Shown in pieces: positions 43,128-54,692 of a stretch of 64,000 nt of DNA. A program made the translations under genes and the position numbers. Numbering within the stretch: the first letter of the stretch is position 1; each line of letters starts with the position of its first letter. Source of the DNA: Sphingobium trunci (GTDB lineage Bacteria > Pseudomonadota > Alphaproteobacteria > Sphingomonadales > Sphingomonadaceae); the NCBI RefSeq assembly GCF_022664535.1, contig NZ_JAKUJY010000001.1:1-64000 (forward strand), in the 5' to 3' direction. The notes below the pieces were generated by a model. It was not told where the DNA came from. It was given only the letters and a program-made list of their open reading frames with translations, and did no database searches.

Positions 43128-43919
43128 CTACCCCTCGCCTGCCGCATTGCCCACCATGGCGACCAGGCCGTCATATCCCGGTTCCACGCCATGTGGTAGT
43201 GTCCGGCACAGCGTCGTATAGTCCATGCTCTGATCCATATGCACCAATATGGCCCGCCTGGGGCGGAGCGCCTCTATGCCGTCCAGCGTCAGGGCCAGAT
43301 GGGGATGCGTCGGGTGGGGCTTTTCGCGCAGGGCGTCGACCACCCAGATATCCAGGCCATCGTAAAGCGCCATCATATCCGGCGTCATCTCATGGAAATC
43401 AGTGGCATAGCCGATGCTATGGCCATCATGTGTGAATCGAAAGCCGGTCGAGAAAATCTCGCCATGGGGCTGATCGGTGCAGGCGATGTCGATATCGCCG
43501 ATGCGCAGTCCATCGGGCAGGTCCTGCGGCGCTATTGTGGGGTGATAGCCGCTGCGGCCTTCAAAGGCATAGCCGAAGCGTTCCCGAAGCAGCTTGAGCG
43601 TCTGTGCGCGAGCATAGGCGGGAATGGGTTGCCCGCGATGATGATAGAGTTGCCGCACATCGTCGATGCCATGGCTGTGATCGGCATGGTCGTGAGTCCA
43701 CAGGATCGCGTTTATATCGATGACATTGGCCGCCAGAAGCTGGGCGCGCATATCCGGCGAAGTATCGACCAGCAGTCGCGTGGTGGGGCTTTCGACAAGG
43801 ATGGACGCCCGCGTACGGCGGTTTTTCGGCTCATCGGGGTCGCAGGCGCCCCAGTCATTCCCGATCCGCGGCACGCCGGAAGACGTCCCGCTGCCCAATA
43901 TCGTGAGCTTGAGGCTCAT
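43128..43919 (-). CDS. MBL-fold metallo-hydrolase (PhnP-like)
   Basis: This 263-residue protein has the metallo-beta-lactamase signature HDHADH (76-81) with later ligands in YATDFHEM and ILVHMDQSMDY. The N-terminus LTILGSGTSSGVPRIG resembles PhnP, a cyclic phosphodiesterase acting on ribose phosphates. PhnP belongs to phosphonate operons, but this copy sits next to tatD and metG, as in many alphaproteobacteria, so a general phosphodiesterase role is more likely. It starts at ATG 43919 and overlaps the end of tatD by 4 nt. Confidence 0.85.
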   Translation of the reverse strand: MSLKLTILGSGTSSGVPRIGNDWGACDPDEPKNRRTRASILVESPTTRLLVDTSPDMRAQLLAANVIDINAILWTHDHADHSHGIDDVRQLYHHRGQPIPAYARAQTLKLLRERFGYAFEGRSGYHPTIAPQDLPDGLRIGDIDIACTDQPHGEIFSTGFRFTHDGHSIGYATDFHEMTPDMMALYDGLDIWVVDALREKPHPTHPHLALTLDGIEALRPRRAILVHMDQSMDYTTLCRTLPHGVEPGYDGLVAMVGNAAGEG

Positions 43920-44689
43920 GCGGCCTTGCTGAACAGCGTGCGAAAATTGGCGGACGTCGCGGCCGCCAGTTGGTCCACGCTCTCCCCCCGCAACTGGGCT
44001 AGAAAGCGGGCCGTGTCAGCCACATAGGCGGGTTCGCAGGGTTTGCCGCGATGGGGCATCGGTGCAAGGAAGGGGGAATCCGTTTCGATCAGCAGCCGGT
44101 CCAATGGCAGCCGTGCCGCCGTTTCCTGCAGATCCTTGGCATTTTTAAACGTCACGATGCCCGAAATGCTGATGTAGAGGCCCAGTTCCAGCGCCGCGTC
44201 GGCAAAGGCTCCGCTGGCCGTGAAGCAGTGGATGACCCCACCATAGCGTCCCTTCCCCATCTCGTCGCGCATGACGGCAAGCGTATCCTCCTCGGCATCG
44301 CGGGTGTGGACGATCAGCGGGAGCCCGGTTTCACGGCTGGCGGCGATGTGCGATCGGAAGCTGCGCTGCTGCCGTTCCCGGTCGCTATGGTCATAATAAT
44401 AATCGAGGCCGGTTTCGCCGATACCCACGACCCGGGGATGGGCGGCGCGTTCGACCAGCTTGCCCGTGTCGACATGCGGATGCTCATCGGCTTCATGCGG
44501 ATGGATGCCGACCGTGGCCCAGACATCGGGTTCCCGCAACGCCGTGCCCAACACATCGTCCCACTCGCTTTCGCGGGTGGCGATGTTGAGCATCAGGCCG
44601 ACACCGGACGCGCGGGCACGTTCAAGCACATTCTGCTGATCCTCGATCAACCCTTTGTAATTCAGATGGCAATGACTGTCGATCAGCAT
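43916..44689 (-). CDS. tatD: TatD-family metal-dependent DNase
   Basis: This 257-residue hydrolase has the metal ligands DSHCHL (start), GETGLDYYY, VHTRDAEEDT, HCFTAS and ETDSPFLAP in the TatD order. TatD enzymes are 3'-5' exonucleases on DNA and RNA, involved in repair of oxidative damage and in RNA quality control. It begins at ATG 44689, 4 bp after metG, within the minus-strand operon. It could be the ycfH-type paralogue rather than true TatD. Confidence 0.9.
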   Translation of the reverse strand: MLIDSHCHLNYKGLIEDQQNVLERARASGVGLMLNIATRESEWDDVLGTALREPDVWATVGIHPHEADEHPHVDTGKLVERAAHPRVVGIGETGLDYYYDHSDRERQQRSFRSHIAASRETGLPLIVHTRDAEEDTLAVMRDEMGKGRYGGVIHCFTASGAFADAALELGLYISISGIVTFKNAKDLQETAARLPLDRLLIETDSPFLAPMPHRGKPCEPAYVADTARFLAQLRGESVDQLAAATSANFRTLFSKAA

Positions 44690-44693
44690 GCAA

Positions 44694-46256
44694 TCATCCC
44701 TCTTCCACGGGCAGTTCGAGGCGGGGGAAAAGCGGCTTGGGCGTGCCCAGGGTGAAGCCCGTGGCGCGAAGCCGCGCATAGCCGCCCGTGCCGATCGCCG
44801 CATAGCCGCGCTCCTCCTGCGCTATGCCCATCTGGTCGAGCAGAGCGGCAGCGCTGGCCGGAATGATGGGCTGGATCATGATGGCAAGATGGGTGATGGC
44901 TTCATAGAGGGTCGCGAGGACAGCCTCCATGCGCGCCGGGTCGGTCTTGCGCAGTGCCCAGGGCGCCTGGGCATCGATATAGGCGTTGCACGCGAAAACG
45001 GCGCGCATCCACGCCTCGATCGCGACCGAAGGCGCCAGTTCGGCCATGGCGGTCCGGAAGAGCCCGGCCGCTTCGGCTACGGTCTGGAGCAATTCGCCAT
45101 CGACGGGCTGGGCGGCCGGTTCGGGCAGGCGGCCTTCCAGATTCTTGGCGATGAAGCTCAAGGTCCGCTGGGCAAGATTGCCGAAACTATTGGCAAGATC
45201 GCTGTTCGAACGGGCGACGATCGCCTCCGCACTATAGCTGCCGTCATTGCCGAACGTGACTTCGGACAACAGGAAATAGCGCAACTGGTCGACGCCGAAA
45301 CGCTCCGCCAGTTCCATCGGATCAGCGACATTGCCGAGCGATTTCGACATCTTCTCTCCCCGGTTGAGGAGGAAGCCGTGGCCGAATATCTCTTTGGGCA
45401 GCGGCAGCTTCGCACTCATCAGGAATGCCGGCCAGTAAACTGCATGAAAACGGACGATATCCTTGCCGATGACATGGGTGATATCGCCGCCTTCAGACCA
45501 GTAGCGGGCCATCCGTTCCGCATCATCGGGATAGCCGCAGCCAGTCAGATAGTTGGTGAGCGCATCGACCCAGACATACATGACATGACCGTCGGCGCCC
45601 GGCACCTTCACGCCCCAGTCGAAGCTGGTCCGCGAGACGCTGAGGTCGGACAGGCCGCCTTCGACAAAGCGCATGATCTCATTGCGGCGGCTGTCCGGCT
45701 GGATGAAATCGGGCTGGCCGGCATAGAGGTCCAGCAACTTCTGCTGATAGGCGGACAAGCGGAAGAACCAGCTCTCCTCGACCGTCCATTCGACCGGCGT
45801 GCCCTGTGGGGAAAGCTTCTGCCCCCCCTCTCCCTCGGTCAGTTCCTTTTCGTCGTAAAAGGCCTCGTCGCGAACCGAATACCAGCCTTCATAGCGGCCG
45901 AGATAAAGATCGCCATTGGCCTCCATCGCCCGCCAGATTGCCTGGCTCGCCCGGTGATGGTCCGGTTCGCTGGTGCGGATAAAACGATCATAGCTGATGT
46001 TCAATCCATCGTTCATCATTTTGAAATGTCCTGACATTTCGTCGGCCAGTTCGCGCGGCTCAATGCCCCGGCCGCGCGCCGTCTGGGCCATTTTCAGCCC
46101 ATGTTCGTCGGTTCCGGTCTGGAAGAAAACGTCGCGGCCCATCATCCGCTGGAAACGGGCAATCGCATCGGTGGCGATCACCTCATAGGCATGGCCGATA
46201 TGCGGACGGCCATTGGGATAGCTGATGGCGGTGGTGATGGTATAGGGCTTGGACAT
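44694..46256 (-). CDS. metG: Methionyl-tRNA synthetase
   Basis: This 520-residue class I synthetase charges tRNA-Met. It has the HIGH signature as PHIGHAYE (about 18-25), the KMSKS loop in NRGEKMSKSLGN (about 300) and the anticodon-binding helical domain (about 370-500). It lacks the C-terminal tRNA-binding dimerisation domain of E. coli MetG, as in the shorter type common in alphaproteobacteria. It lies 44 bp downstream of holB and 4 bp before tatD. Confidence 0.97.
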   Translation of the reverse strand: MSKPYTITTAISYPNGRPHIGHAYEVIATDAIARFQRMMGRDVFFQTGTDEHGLKMAQTARGRGIEPRELADEMSGHFKMMNDGLNISYDRFIRTSEPDHHRASQAIWRAMEANGDLYLGRYEGWYSVRDEAFYDEKELTEGEGGQKLSPQGTPVEWTVEESWFFRLSAYQQKLLDLYAGQPDFIQPDSRRNEIMRFVEGGLSDLSVSRTSFDWGVKVPGADGHVMYVWVDALTNYLTGCGYPDDAERMARYWSEGGDITHVIGKDIVRFHAVYWPAFLMSAKLPLPKEIFGHGFLLNRGEKMSKSLGNVADPMELAERFGVDQLRYFLLSEVTFGNDGSYSAEAIVARSNSDLANSFGNLAQRTLSFIAKNLEGRLPEPAAQPVDGELLQTVAEAAGLFRTAMAELAPSVAIEAWMRAVFACNAYIDAQAPWALRKTDPARMEAVLATLYEAITHLAIMIQPIIPASAAALLDQMGIAQEERGYAAIGTGGYARLRATGFTLGTPKPLFPRLELPVEEG

Positions 46257-46300
46257 GGCGCCATCCCTAGCCGCTGTTTAGCTTTGGGCAAAGCCGCTTT

Positions 46301-47263
46301 TCAACGCGCAAGGGCTGCGACGTGACCGGCCAGTTCGAACACCACCGCGCCCGGTTCCAGCGAAAGGATGATGGCACCGCCAGCGAGTTGGCGGGCCGCT
46401 TCCCAATGATCCAGCGCCTTGCCCAGATCGGCGCCGTGCCGCTTGCGCGCGGCATCGGCGATGAAGGCCGGGACTCGCTCCAGAAAGGCCTCATAGCGGG
46501 GCCGCGCAGCCTTGGATGCAAGCGATTTGGCGAGGATGAGGCGCTGGCGGTTGCCCGGATCGCCATCGGCCGCAATGGCGCCGAGCGACCGTTCCATATC
46601 CGCGATGCCCAGGCCCGCATAACGAAGGGACTTGCCCGGCGACCCCTCCCCTGCATGGATGAGCGCCGTGAGTTCCTGGTCGGAAAGGCTTTCATCCTGG
46701 GCGCGAAGGATCATGCGCATCGCATTGTCGTCCAGCCGGTCGAACCGGAGCGTACGGCAGCGGGAACGGATCGTCGGCAACAGGCGGCCGGGGGCATGGC
46801 TGACCAGCAGGAACAGCATGTCGGCAGGCGGCTCTTCGAGATTTTTGAGCAGTGCATTCGCCGCGCCGCGTTCCAGATCGTCGGCGCTGTCGATCACGAC
46901 GACGCGGCGCGTGGACATGGACGGGGCGGACTGGATCAGCCGCTGCAACCCGCGTATCTGGTCCACCGTGATATTGCGCGCCGTGCCGCTCTCCTTTTCG
47001 AGGCAATAGAGTTCGGCATAGTCGGGATGGGCATCGGCTTCGAACAGGCGGCGGATCGGGTGGTCCTGCGGCACATCCAGACCTTCGCCGGACAGCGCCG
47101 GGCCAGCGGCTTCGGCCAGCAGGCGAAGGGCCATGGCGCGGGCGAAGCTGGCCTTTCCGATGCCGTGGGGGCCTGCGAGAATCCAGCCATGGTGCATGCG
47201 GCCGCTGCGCGCGGCGGTGAGCAGCATGCGGGTCTGCGCGTCATGCCCCAGAAGTGACGTCAT
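46301..47263 (-). CDS. holB: DNA polymerase III subunit delta'
   Basis: This 320-residue clamp-loader subunit has an AAA+ fold with a P-loop-like GPHGIGKAS, NALLKNLEEPPADMLFLL and the SRC motif (SRCRTLRF). The delta' subunit supplies the arginine finger to the loader and helps open the beta clamp. Its start overlaps the tmk stop by 4 nt, the usual tmk-holB pairing in bacteria. The zinc-binding cysteines of some homologues are not evident. Confidence 0.93.
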   Translation of the reverse strand: MTSLLGHDAQTRMLLTAARSGRMHHGWILAGPHGIGKASFARAMALRLLAEAAGPALSGEGLDVPQDHPIRRLFEADAHPDYAELYCLEKESGTARNITVDQIRGLQRLIQSAPSMSTRRVVVIDSADDLERGAANALLKNLEEPPADMLFLLVSHAPGRLLPTIRSRCRTLRFDRLDDNAMRMILRAQDESLSDQELTALIHAGEGSPGKSLRYAGLGIADMERSLGAIAADGDPGNRQRLILAKSLASKAARPRYEAFLERVPAFIADAARKRHGADLGKALDHWEAARQLAGGAIILSLEPGAVVFELAGHVAALAR

Positions 47264-47886
47264 GGCAGCAGGTCGTGGAGAGATATCAGCAACCGCTCCG
47301 TCACGGCCTCGGCAGTGCCCGATGCGTCAACGGAATACACTCGCTCCGCTTCCTGCGCTGCGAAACGGGAAAACGCCTCGGCCACGCGCTGGTGGAAGGC
47401 CCGGTCGCGGCCGCCGATACGGTCCGATGTCTCGCCGTCCCGCGTCCGTGCGCGGGCGGTCGCCTCCGTTTCCGGCAGGGTCAGGAACAATGTACGGTCA
47501 GGCAGAAAGCCTGCGCTGCCGATCCGGTGGAGCGTCAATATGTCGGAATCCGTCAATTCGCCCATGCCCTGATAGGCGCGGCTGCTGTCCAGAAAGCGAT
47601 CAGACAGGACCCATGCGCCGCGATCGAGCGCGGGGCGGATCGTCCTTTCGACATGATCGGCGCGGGCGGCGGCAAAGAGCAGCGCTTCAGCCCGCGGGCT
47701 CCAGCGGTCCGCACCGCCGGTCAGCAGCAGATTGCGGATGGCTTCCGCGCCCTCACTGCCGCCCGGCTCACGGGTTTCGACGACCTCCAGACCGCGTGCG
47801 CGCAGAGCCGCAGCAAGTGCCCGAAGCTGGGTCGACTTGCCAGCGCCTTCCCCGCCTTCCAATGAGATGAAACGGCCGCGCGTCAC
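47260..47886 (-). CDS. tmk: Thymidylate kinase
   Basis: This 208-residue enzyme phosphorylates dTMP to dTDP. It has the P-loop EGGEGAGKSTQ, the ETREPGGSEGAEAIR segment, SDRFLDSSRAYQG with the DRY/H-type residue, and a LID region (RARTRDGETSDRI). It overlaps both neighbours by 4 nt, so it is part of a coupled dac-tmk-holB run. Confidence 0.95.
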   Translation of the reverse strand: MTRGRFISLEGGEGAGKSTQLRALAAALRARGLEVVETREPGGSEGAEAIRNLLLTGGADRWSPRAEALLFAAARADHVERTIRPALDRGAWVLSDRFLDSSRAYQGMGELTDSDILTLHRIGSAGFLPDRTLFLTLPETEATARARTRDGETSDRIGGRDRAFHQRVAEAFSRFAAQEAERVYSVDASGTAEAVTERLLISLHDLLP

Positions 47887-49046
47887 CCGAAGAACGACTT
47901 CAGCCCGTTCCAGAGACGGCCGAAAATGCCTGCTTCGGACACGTCCTCACCGGCCACCAGAGGCAGGACCTGCGGCGGGGTGTCGGGGGTGGAGATGATG
48001 AGCTGGGCGATCTTCTGCCCCTTGGCGATGGGTGCCTTGATCGGTCCGGTATAGGAGACCTTGACCGAAATGTTGGACGATGCGGCACGCGGCAGCGTAA
48101 CGGCCATGTCCTGCGGCGCGACGAGCGGAACGCTGGTGGCGCTGCCAAGCTGGACTTCGGCCGTTTCGACGGTCTGTCCCTTCTTGAACAGCGGCTGCGC
48201 CTTCCATGCGCGGAAGCCCCAGTCCATGAACCGCACGGACTCGGCGATGCGCTGGTTGGCGCTCGTCAGGCCGGCGACCACCATCACCAGGCGGCGGCCT
48301 TCCTGTTCGGCCGAGCCAGTGAAGCCATAGCCCGCTTCCTCGGTATGGCCCGTCTTGAGGCCATCGGCGCCCGGAACCTTGCCCAATATGGGATTGCGGT
48401 TGCCCTGCTCGATATCCGCACCGCCCATCGTCTTGCCCCAGGTGAAGGCGCGGGTGGCGTAGAATTTCTTGTAGAGACTGGGCGTTTCCTCGATCGTCGC
48501 TTCGGCCAGCGAAGCGAGATCCTGTGCCGTCACATAGGTGACGCCTTCATCCGGCCAGCCGTTGGACGTGCCGAAATTGCTGTTCTTGAGGCCGAGGCGC
48601 TTGGCTTCCTGGTTCATCAGCGCGACGAAGGCCTGTTCGGTTCCGGCAATCCCCTCGGCCAGGACGACGCAGGCGTCGTTGCCGGACAAGGTCACGATGC
48701 CATGGAGCAGATTTTCCACCGACACCTGCTCGCCGGGCGAGAGGAACATGGTCGAACCTGCCTGAGGCCCGTGCCATTGCTGCCAGGTTTCCGGGCGGAC
48801 GGTGAATTTCTGGTCGAGCTTCAGGTCGCCCTTCTGGATCAGGCGGAACGCGACATGGACCGTCATCATCTTCGCCATGGAGGCGGGCGGCATCCGCGTT
48901 TCACCCCCCTTGTCGTACAGCACGGCCCCGGAAGACAAATCCTTCAGATAGGCGATCGGCGCCTCGCTGGTATAGGGCGGCGCGGCTGCGGTCAGCGGCT
49001 GGGAGAGCAACCCGGCAAACAGGAGGGCGGCGACGGACTTCTTCAT
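47883..49046 (-). CDS. D-alanyl-D-alanine carboxypeptidase (PBP5/6 type)
   Basis: This 387-residue penicillin-binding protein has a signal peptide (MKKSVAALLFAGLLS, cut after TAAA) and the active-site triads SMAK (Ser56-Lys59), SGN and KTG (in GLKTGHTEEAGYG). A C-terminal beta domain is followed by an amphipathic end, GRLWNGLKSFFG, that anchors it to the inner membrane. It trims the terminal D-Ala of peptidoglycan stems. ATG 49046 matches the signal peptide; the frame extends 24 codons upstream. It overlaps tmk by 4 nt. Confidence 0.94.
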   Translation of the reverse strand: MKKSVAALLFAGLLSQPLTAAAPPYTSEAPIAYLKDLSSGAVLYDKGGETRMPPASMAKMMTVHVAFRLIQKGDLKLDQKFTVRPETWQQWHGPQAGSTMFLSPGEQVSVENLLHGIVTLSGNDACVVLAEGIAGTEQAFVALMNQEAKRLGLKNSNFGTSNGWPDEGVTYVTAQDLASLAEATIEETPSLYKKFYATRAFTWGKTMGGADIEQGNRNPILGKVPGADGLKTGHTEEAGYGFTGSAEQEGRRLVMVVAGLTSANQRIAESVRFMDWGFRAWKAQPLFKKGQTVETAEVQLGSATSVPLVAPQDMAVTLPRAASSNISVKVSYTGPIKAPIAKGQKIAQLIISTPDTPPQVLPLVAGEDVSEAGIFGRLWNGLKSFFG

Positions 49047-49124
49047 GCAGGACTGCCTTCGGATGATGGATTCTTGATGAGCCTTGGCTTTCATTAGCCC
49101 TGACCGGGCCGATCGCAAAGAGGT

Positions 49125-50162
49125 CTATTGCCTGACGGCATCCGCCAGCAGGCCGACCGACAAGGCATAGAAATTGGAGCAGTTATAATCCAGTATCGCC
49201 CGGTAATTGCTGGTCAGCAGATAGGCCGTCTTGCCGGGTCCATCCGGTTCCAGCAACGTCGCCAGGACCTGATCAGCGGGCCAGGTGCCGCCCGACGGGA
49301 CGATACCCATGCGGCGCCATTCGGCCATGGTCAGCCAGCGGCTGTGCCGGCTGAAGACCCGCTCGCAACGCGCCGGGTTGGTGCGCGGAGTGATGGCCGC
49401 GCGATCAAGGCCCGCCGGCACCGACACGGCGATGCCCCAGGGCTGACCCCGCCGCCATCCGGCATGAACGAAATAATTGGCGATCGAGGCTAGCGCATCG
49501 GCTTCGCTGTTCCAGATATCGACCCGGCCGTCGCCGTCGCCATCCTTGCCCAGCCGCAGATAGACGCTGGGCAGAAATTGCGGATAGCCGGTCGCGCCTG
49601 CCCAACTCCCGACCAGGCGGCTGCGGGGAACGCCATTGTCCAGCATCTTGAGTGTGGCGAGCAGTTCCGGCTCGAAAAGGCTGCGCCGCCGCCCTTCGTA
49701 GGACAGCGTCGCCAGCGAGCGGATCAGGTCGAAATCGCCGGTATAGGAGCCGTAGTTGGTTTCATGGCCGTAGATGGCGACCATGATCTCCTCCGGCACG
49801 CCGGTCTCGGCCTCGATCCGGGCGAGCCGGGCGCGGTTGGTGCTGTAGGCGGTCCGGCCGCGGCTGATTCGGGCGGCATCGACATGCTGGCGGCGATAAG
49901 GCTCGAAATTGGGAATGGGCGAATAGGCGCCACCGCCCGGCTGGTTCTGGTCAAGCTGGACCACGCGGGGATTGGGCGTCAGTGTCGGGAAGACGCTGTT
50001 GAGGGTCGCGTCGCTGATGCCCATGGCGCGGGCCTTGGGCCGAAGGGACTCCAGATAGGCGCGGAATCCGACATCCTCCTGCGCCATCACGCTGTCTGCC
50101 GTCAGGCTGCCCACCATAACGGCGGCAAGCCCCAGCAATAACGACAGAATGGACGAACGCAT
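49125..50162 (-). CDS. MltB-family lytic murein transglycosylase
   Basis: This 345-residue exported enzyme has a signal peptide (MRSSILSLLLGLAAVMVG, cut near VMAQ). A catalytic domain carries the glutamate in IYGHETNYGSYTG, plus GSWAGATGYPQFLPSVYL and IWNSEADALASIANYF, all MltB-like. It cleaves the glycan backbone to 1,6-anhydro ends. Unlike E. coli MltB it lacks a lipobox, so it is probably soluble in the periplasm. It sits 78 bp upstream of the carboxypeptidase gene, linking two peptidoglycan enzymes. Confidence 0.92.
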   Translation of the reverse strand: MRSSILSLLLGLAAVMVGSLTADSVMAQEDVGFRAYLESLRPKARAMGISDATLNSVFPTLTPNPRVVQLDQNQPGGGAYSPIPNFEPYRRQHVDAARISRGRTAYSTNRARLARIEAETGVPEEIMVAIYGHETNYGSYTGDFDLIRSLATLSYEGRRRSLFEPELLATLKMLDNGVPRSRLVGSWAGATGYPQFLPSVYLRLGKDGDGDGRVDIWNSEADALASIANYFVHAGWRRGQPWGIAVSVPAGLDRAAITPRTNPARCERVFSRHSRWLTMAEWRRMGIVPSGGTWPADQVLATLLEPDGPGKTAYLLTSNYRAILDYNCSNFYALSVGLLADAVRQ

Positions 50163-50310
50163 TGAAGAATCTCCTTGTCCTCATTTGTTGCACAGCGATG
50201 CCGTGGCGTGAATCCCCTTATTGGTACAAAGCTGGATTTGGGCGACGAAACAGCGCCCCGCTCATTTTGCGCTTGGCATGGCCGCCCCGTTCGCTAGGAA
50301 GCGTGCCAAC

Positions 50311-50400
50311 GGACAGGTGGCCGAGTGGTTTAAGGCAGCGGTCTTGAAAACCGCCGTGGGTTTGCGCTCACCGTGGGTTCGAATCCCACCCTGTCCGCCA
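50311..50400 (+). tRNA. tRNA-Ser (anticodon TGA)
   Basis: This 90-nt sequence begins GGACAGGTGGCCGAGTGG and ends CCTGTCCGCCA with encoded CCA. The anticodon stem-loop GCGGTCTTGAAAACCGC places TGA at 34-36. The long variable arm (GTGGGTTTGCGCTCAC) is the class II feature of serine tRNAs. A TTGGCA element about 45 nt upstream may be its -35. Confidence 0.97.
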
Positions 50401-50485
50401 GATACTCCTGGCGGAAGTTTGATCTTCATTAAAGCGCACCCATATGGGGCATGTTAGGGTCGCAGTCTGACCATCGGAGGTGATG

Positions 50486-50722
50486 ATGTCTGCCGATACC
50501 GACGCCCGATACCTGTTCCGCCGAGCCAAAGAAGAAGCTGCCAAGGCCGAGGCCGCGGTCAGGCGCAGGGGGCCGGCTCAGGAAATTGCCGCCCATCGCG
50601 AACTGGCGCTGCGTTACAAGGTGAGGGCCTTGTCCATGTCCTGCCCCGATCAGGTTCTGCATGACGCCATGGAACGGGACCAGGCATCTGCCGATGCGCA
50701 TATCGGCAAGACGAGGCACTGA
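50486..50722 (+). CDS. Small charged protein of unknown function
   Basis: This frame encodes 78 residues, beginning MSADTDARYLFRRAKEEAAK. It is rich in Arg, Lys, Glu and Ala, predicted mostly helical, with no signal peptide and two cysteines at most. ATG 50486 is preceded by GGAGG at 5 nt, with another ATG at 50483. The good ribosome site and sphingomonad-like composition support it as real. I do not recognise a family with certainty. Confidence 0.65.
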   Translation: MSADTDARYLFRRAKEEAAKAEAAVRRRGPAQEIAAHRELALRYKVRALSMSCPDQVLHDAMERDQASADAHIGKTRH

Positions 50723-50757
50723 CCGTCGAGCGGGACGTGTCACTCTTTCAACCGGAT

Positions 50758-50794
50758 AAAAAAGCGCCCCCGGGCAAGGGAAAGCCGGGAGCGC
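50758..50794 (-). terminator. Orphan intrinsic terminator
   Basis: GCGCTCCCGG pairs with CCGGGGGCGC (minus-strand sequence, one G-U) around an 11-nt loop, followed by TTTTTT. It points away from any minus-strand CDS. It may also act weakly on the + strand after the 78-residue ORF. Confidence 0.65.
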
Positions 50795-50902
50795 GACTTG
50801 TTTGCTGTCGGGCATCCAAATCACCATCCATGTAACACAGGATAGCGTTTCCGGCAATCTATCTAAAGGTAGAGTCCAGCTTTCCGTAAGGGAAAGCCGG
50901 GA
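50776..50902. repeat. 15-nt direct repeat pair
   Basis: AAGGGAAAGCCGGGA occurs at 50776-50790 and 50888-50902, 112 bp apart. One copy lies in the orphan terminator and the other in the upstream hairpin. Confidence 0.75.
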
Positions 50903-51000
50903 TCAATGCTGCCGCTAGGGCAAAAGGCCCAATTGAAACAGAAGCTTTGCATCATGACATGGCGGGCAATGCAGAATGACATGAAAATGGGTGATGAAAG

Positions 51001-51435
51001 ATGAGCAGCGATCCGACGACGGCGAGCGATGGAAGGCGCTGGCCGCAACGTTCACCCCTTGAGACCGGACCTTTCGGACGCTGCCCGCGCTGCGGCGAGG
51101 GGCATATATTCCATGGGTTCCTGACCGTCAGGGACCGGTGCGAAGTCTGCGGTCTCAGCTACGACTTTGCCGATCCGGCCGACGGACCAGCGGTTTTCGT
51201 CCAGCTCTTTGCCTGCGTGCCGGGCGTGATCTTCATCGTGATGCTGGAAATCCTGGCCCGGCCGGGCCTGTGGGTGCATCTGGCCGTCGGCATTCCCGTG
51301 CTGATCCTAACGGCAGTGCTGCCGCTGAGGCCCATCAAGGGGTGGCTGATTGCCGCTCAATATGTGAACAAAGCACAGGAGGCCGGCACCGCCCGCCTAT
51401 GGGCGCAGCTTCACGACCGGCCGCCCTCCGAATGA
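51001..51435 (+). CDS. DUF983-family membrane protein
   Basis: This 144-residue protein has an N-terminal zinc-ribbon-like pair, CPRCGEG (about 28) and RCEVCGLSY (about 46). Two transmembrane segments follow (about 65-83 and 90-108), then a polar C-terminus. This is the DUF983 layout, common in alphaproteobacteria and of unknown function; some members sit near cytochrome oxidase genes, which is not the case here. ATG 51001 follows a GATGAAAG stretch. It converges with secA. Confidence 0.82.
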   Translation: MSSDPTTASDGRRWPQRSPLETGPFGRCPRCGEGHIFHGFLTVRDRCEVCGLSYDFADPADGPAVFVQLFACVPGVIFIVMLEILARPGLWVHLAVGIPVLILTAVLPLRPIKGWLIAAQYVNKAQEAGTARLWAQLHDRPPSE

Positions 51436-51483
51436 CCGGGCCACACCGGACAGAACAGGGCCGGGCTGCATGAGACGGCGCGC

Positions 51484-54213
<2,730 letters not shown>

Positions 54214-54692
54214 GCAAGTTCCTGACAAAAGGGGAACGCGCAGCCCTGAGGCAACGCGCACAGACATGCGCGGCGATTTAGGGACCACACAGGCTTTAGT
54301 CAATCAGAGCAAAGATGCGGTGAAGCCATGCTGAACGGCAATCACAGCCGATAGTCCTTATCGAATGCCCCATGAGCAGGATGGGGGCGGCCAGTGGCAT
54401 TCTGTGGCCTATCGTCCGCAAAATGAAAGCTGAGCGACATATATCCCGGCGGTGCGCGCATAAAGTTGCGTGGCGCGACTTTACTCATCCTTTCGATATC
54501 GGCCCTCTGATGCGGCCTCGCCGCGGGCGCAACCCCGTTCGATCATCATGAAAGCCAACATATAGCCGGAACCTGTTTCAGTTCGCACAAGCGGATCTAT
54601 CGGGATTTCCTATGTCCGAGCCTTTGGCCATAGGATGATGGCGACGCCCCCCGCGGATTGACGCGCGGCGCGATTTCCATCATCCCGCGCCG
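54214..54692. other. secA-argJ divergent intergenic region
   Basis: These 479 bases should contain the secA and argJ promoters. I see only short inverted repeats (GCCCCAT/ATGGGGGC near 54367-54389, CCTATG/CATAGG near 54610-54636) and no convincing gene or RNA. Confidence 0.5.

Larger units (their letters stand above)
50758..50905 (-). ncRNA. Candidate small RNA with intrinsic terminator
   Basis: On the minus strand a 10-bp hairpin (50891-50900 with 50876-50885, loop CTTAC) is followed about 80 nt later by a 10-bp terminator hairpin (50785-50794 with 50764-50773) and six T. Both stems contain a pair that is G-U on the minus strand but an A-C mismatch on the + strand, which favours minus-strand RNA. 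No minus-strand gene lies upstream that this terminator could serve. The 15-nt TCCCGGCTTTCCCTT occurs twice. The 5' end and promoter are not identified. Confidence 0.4.
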
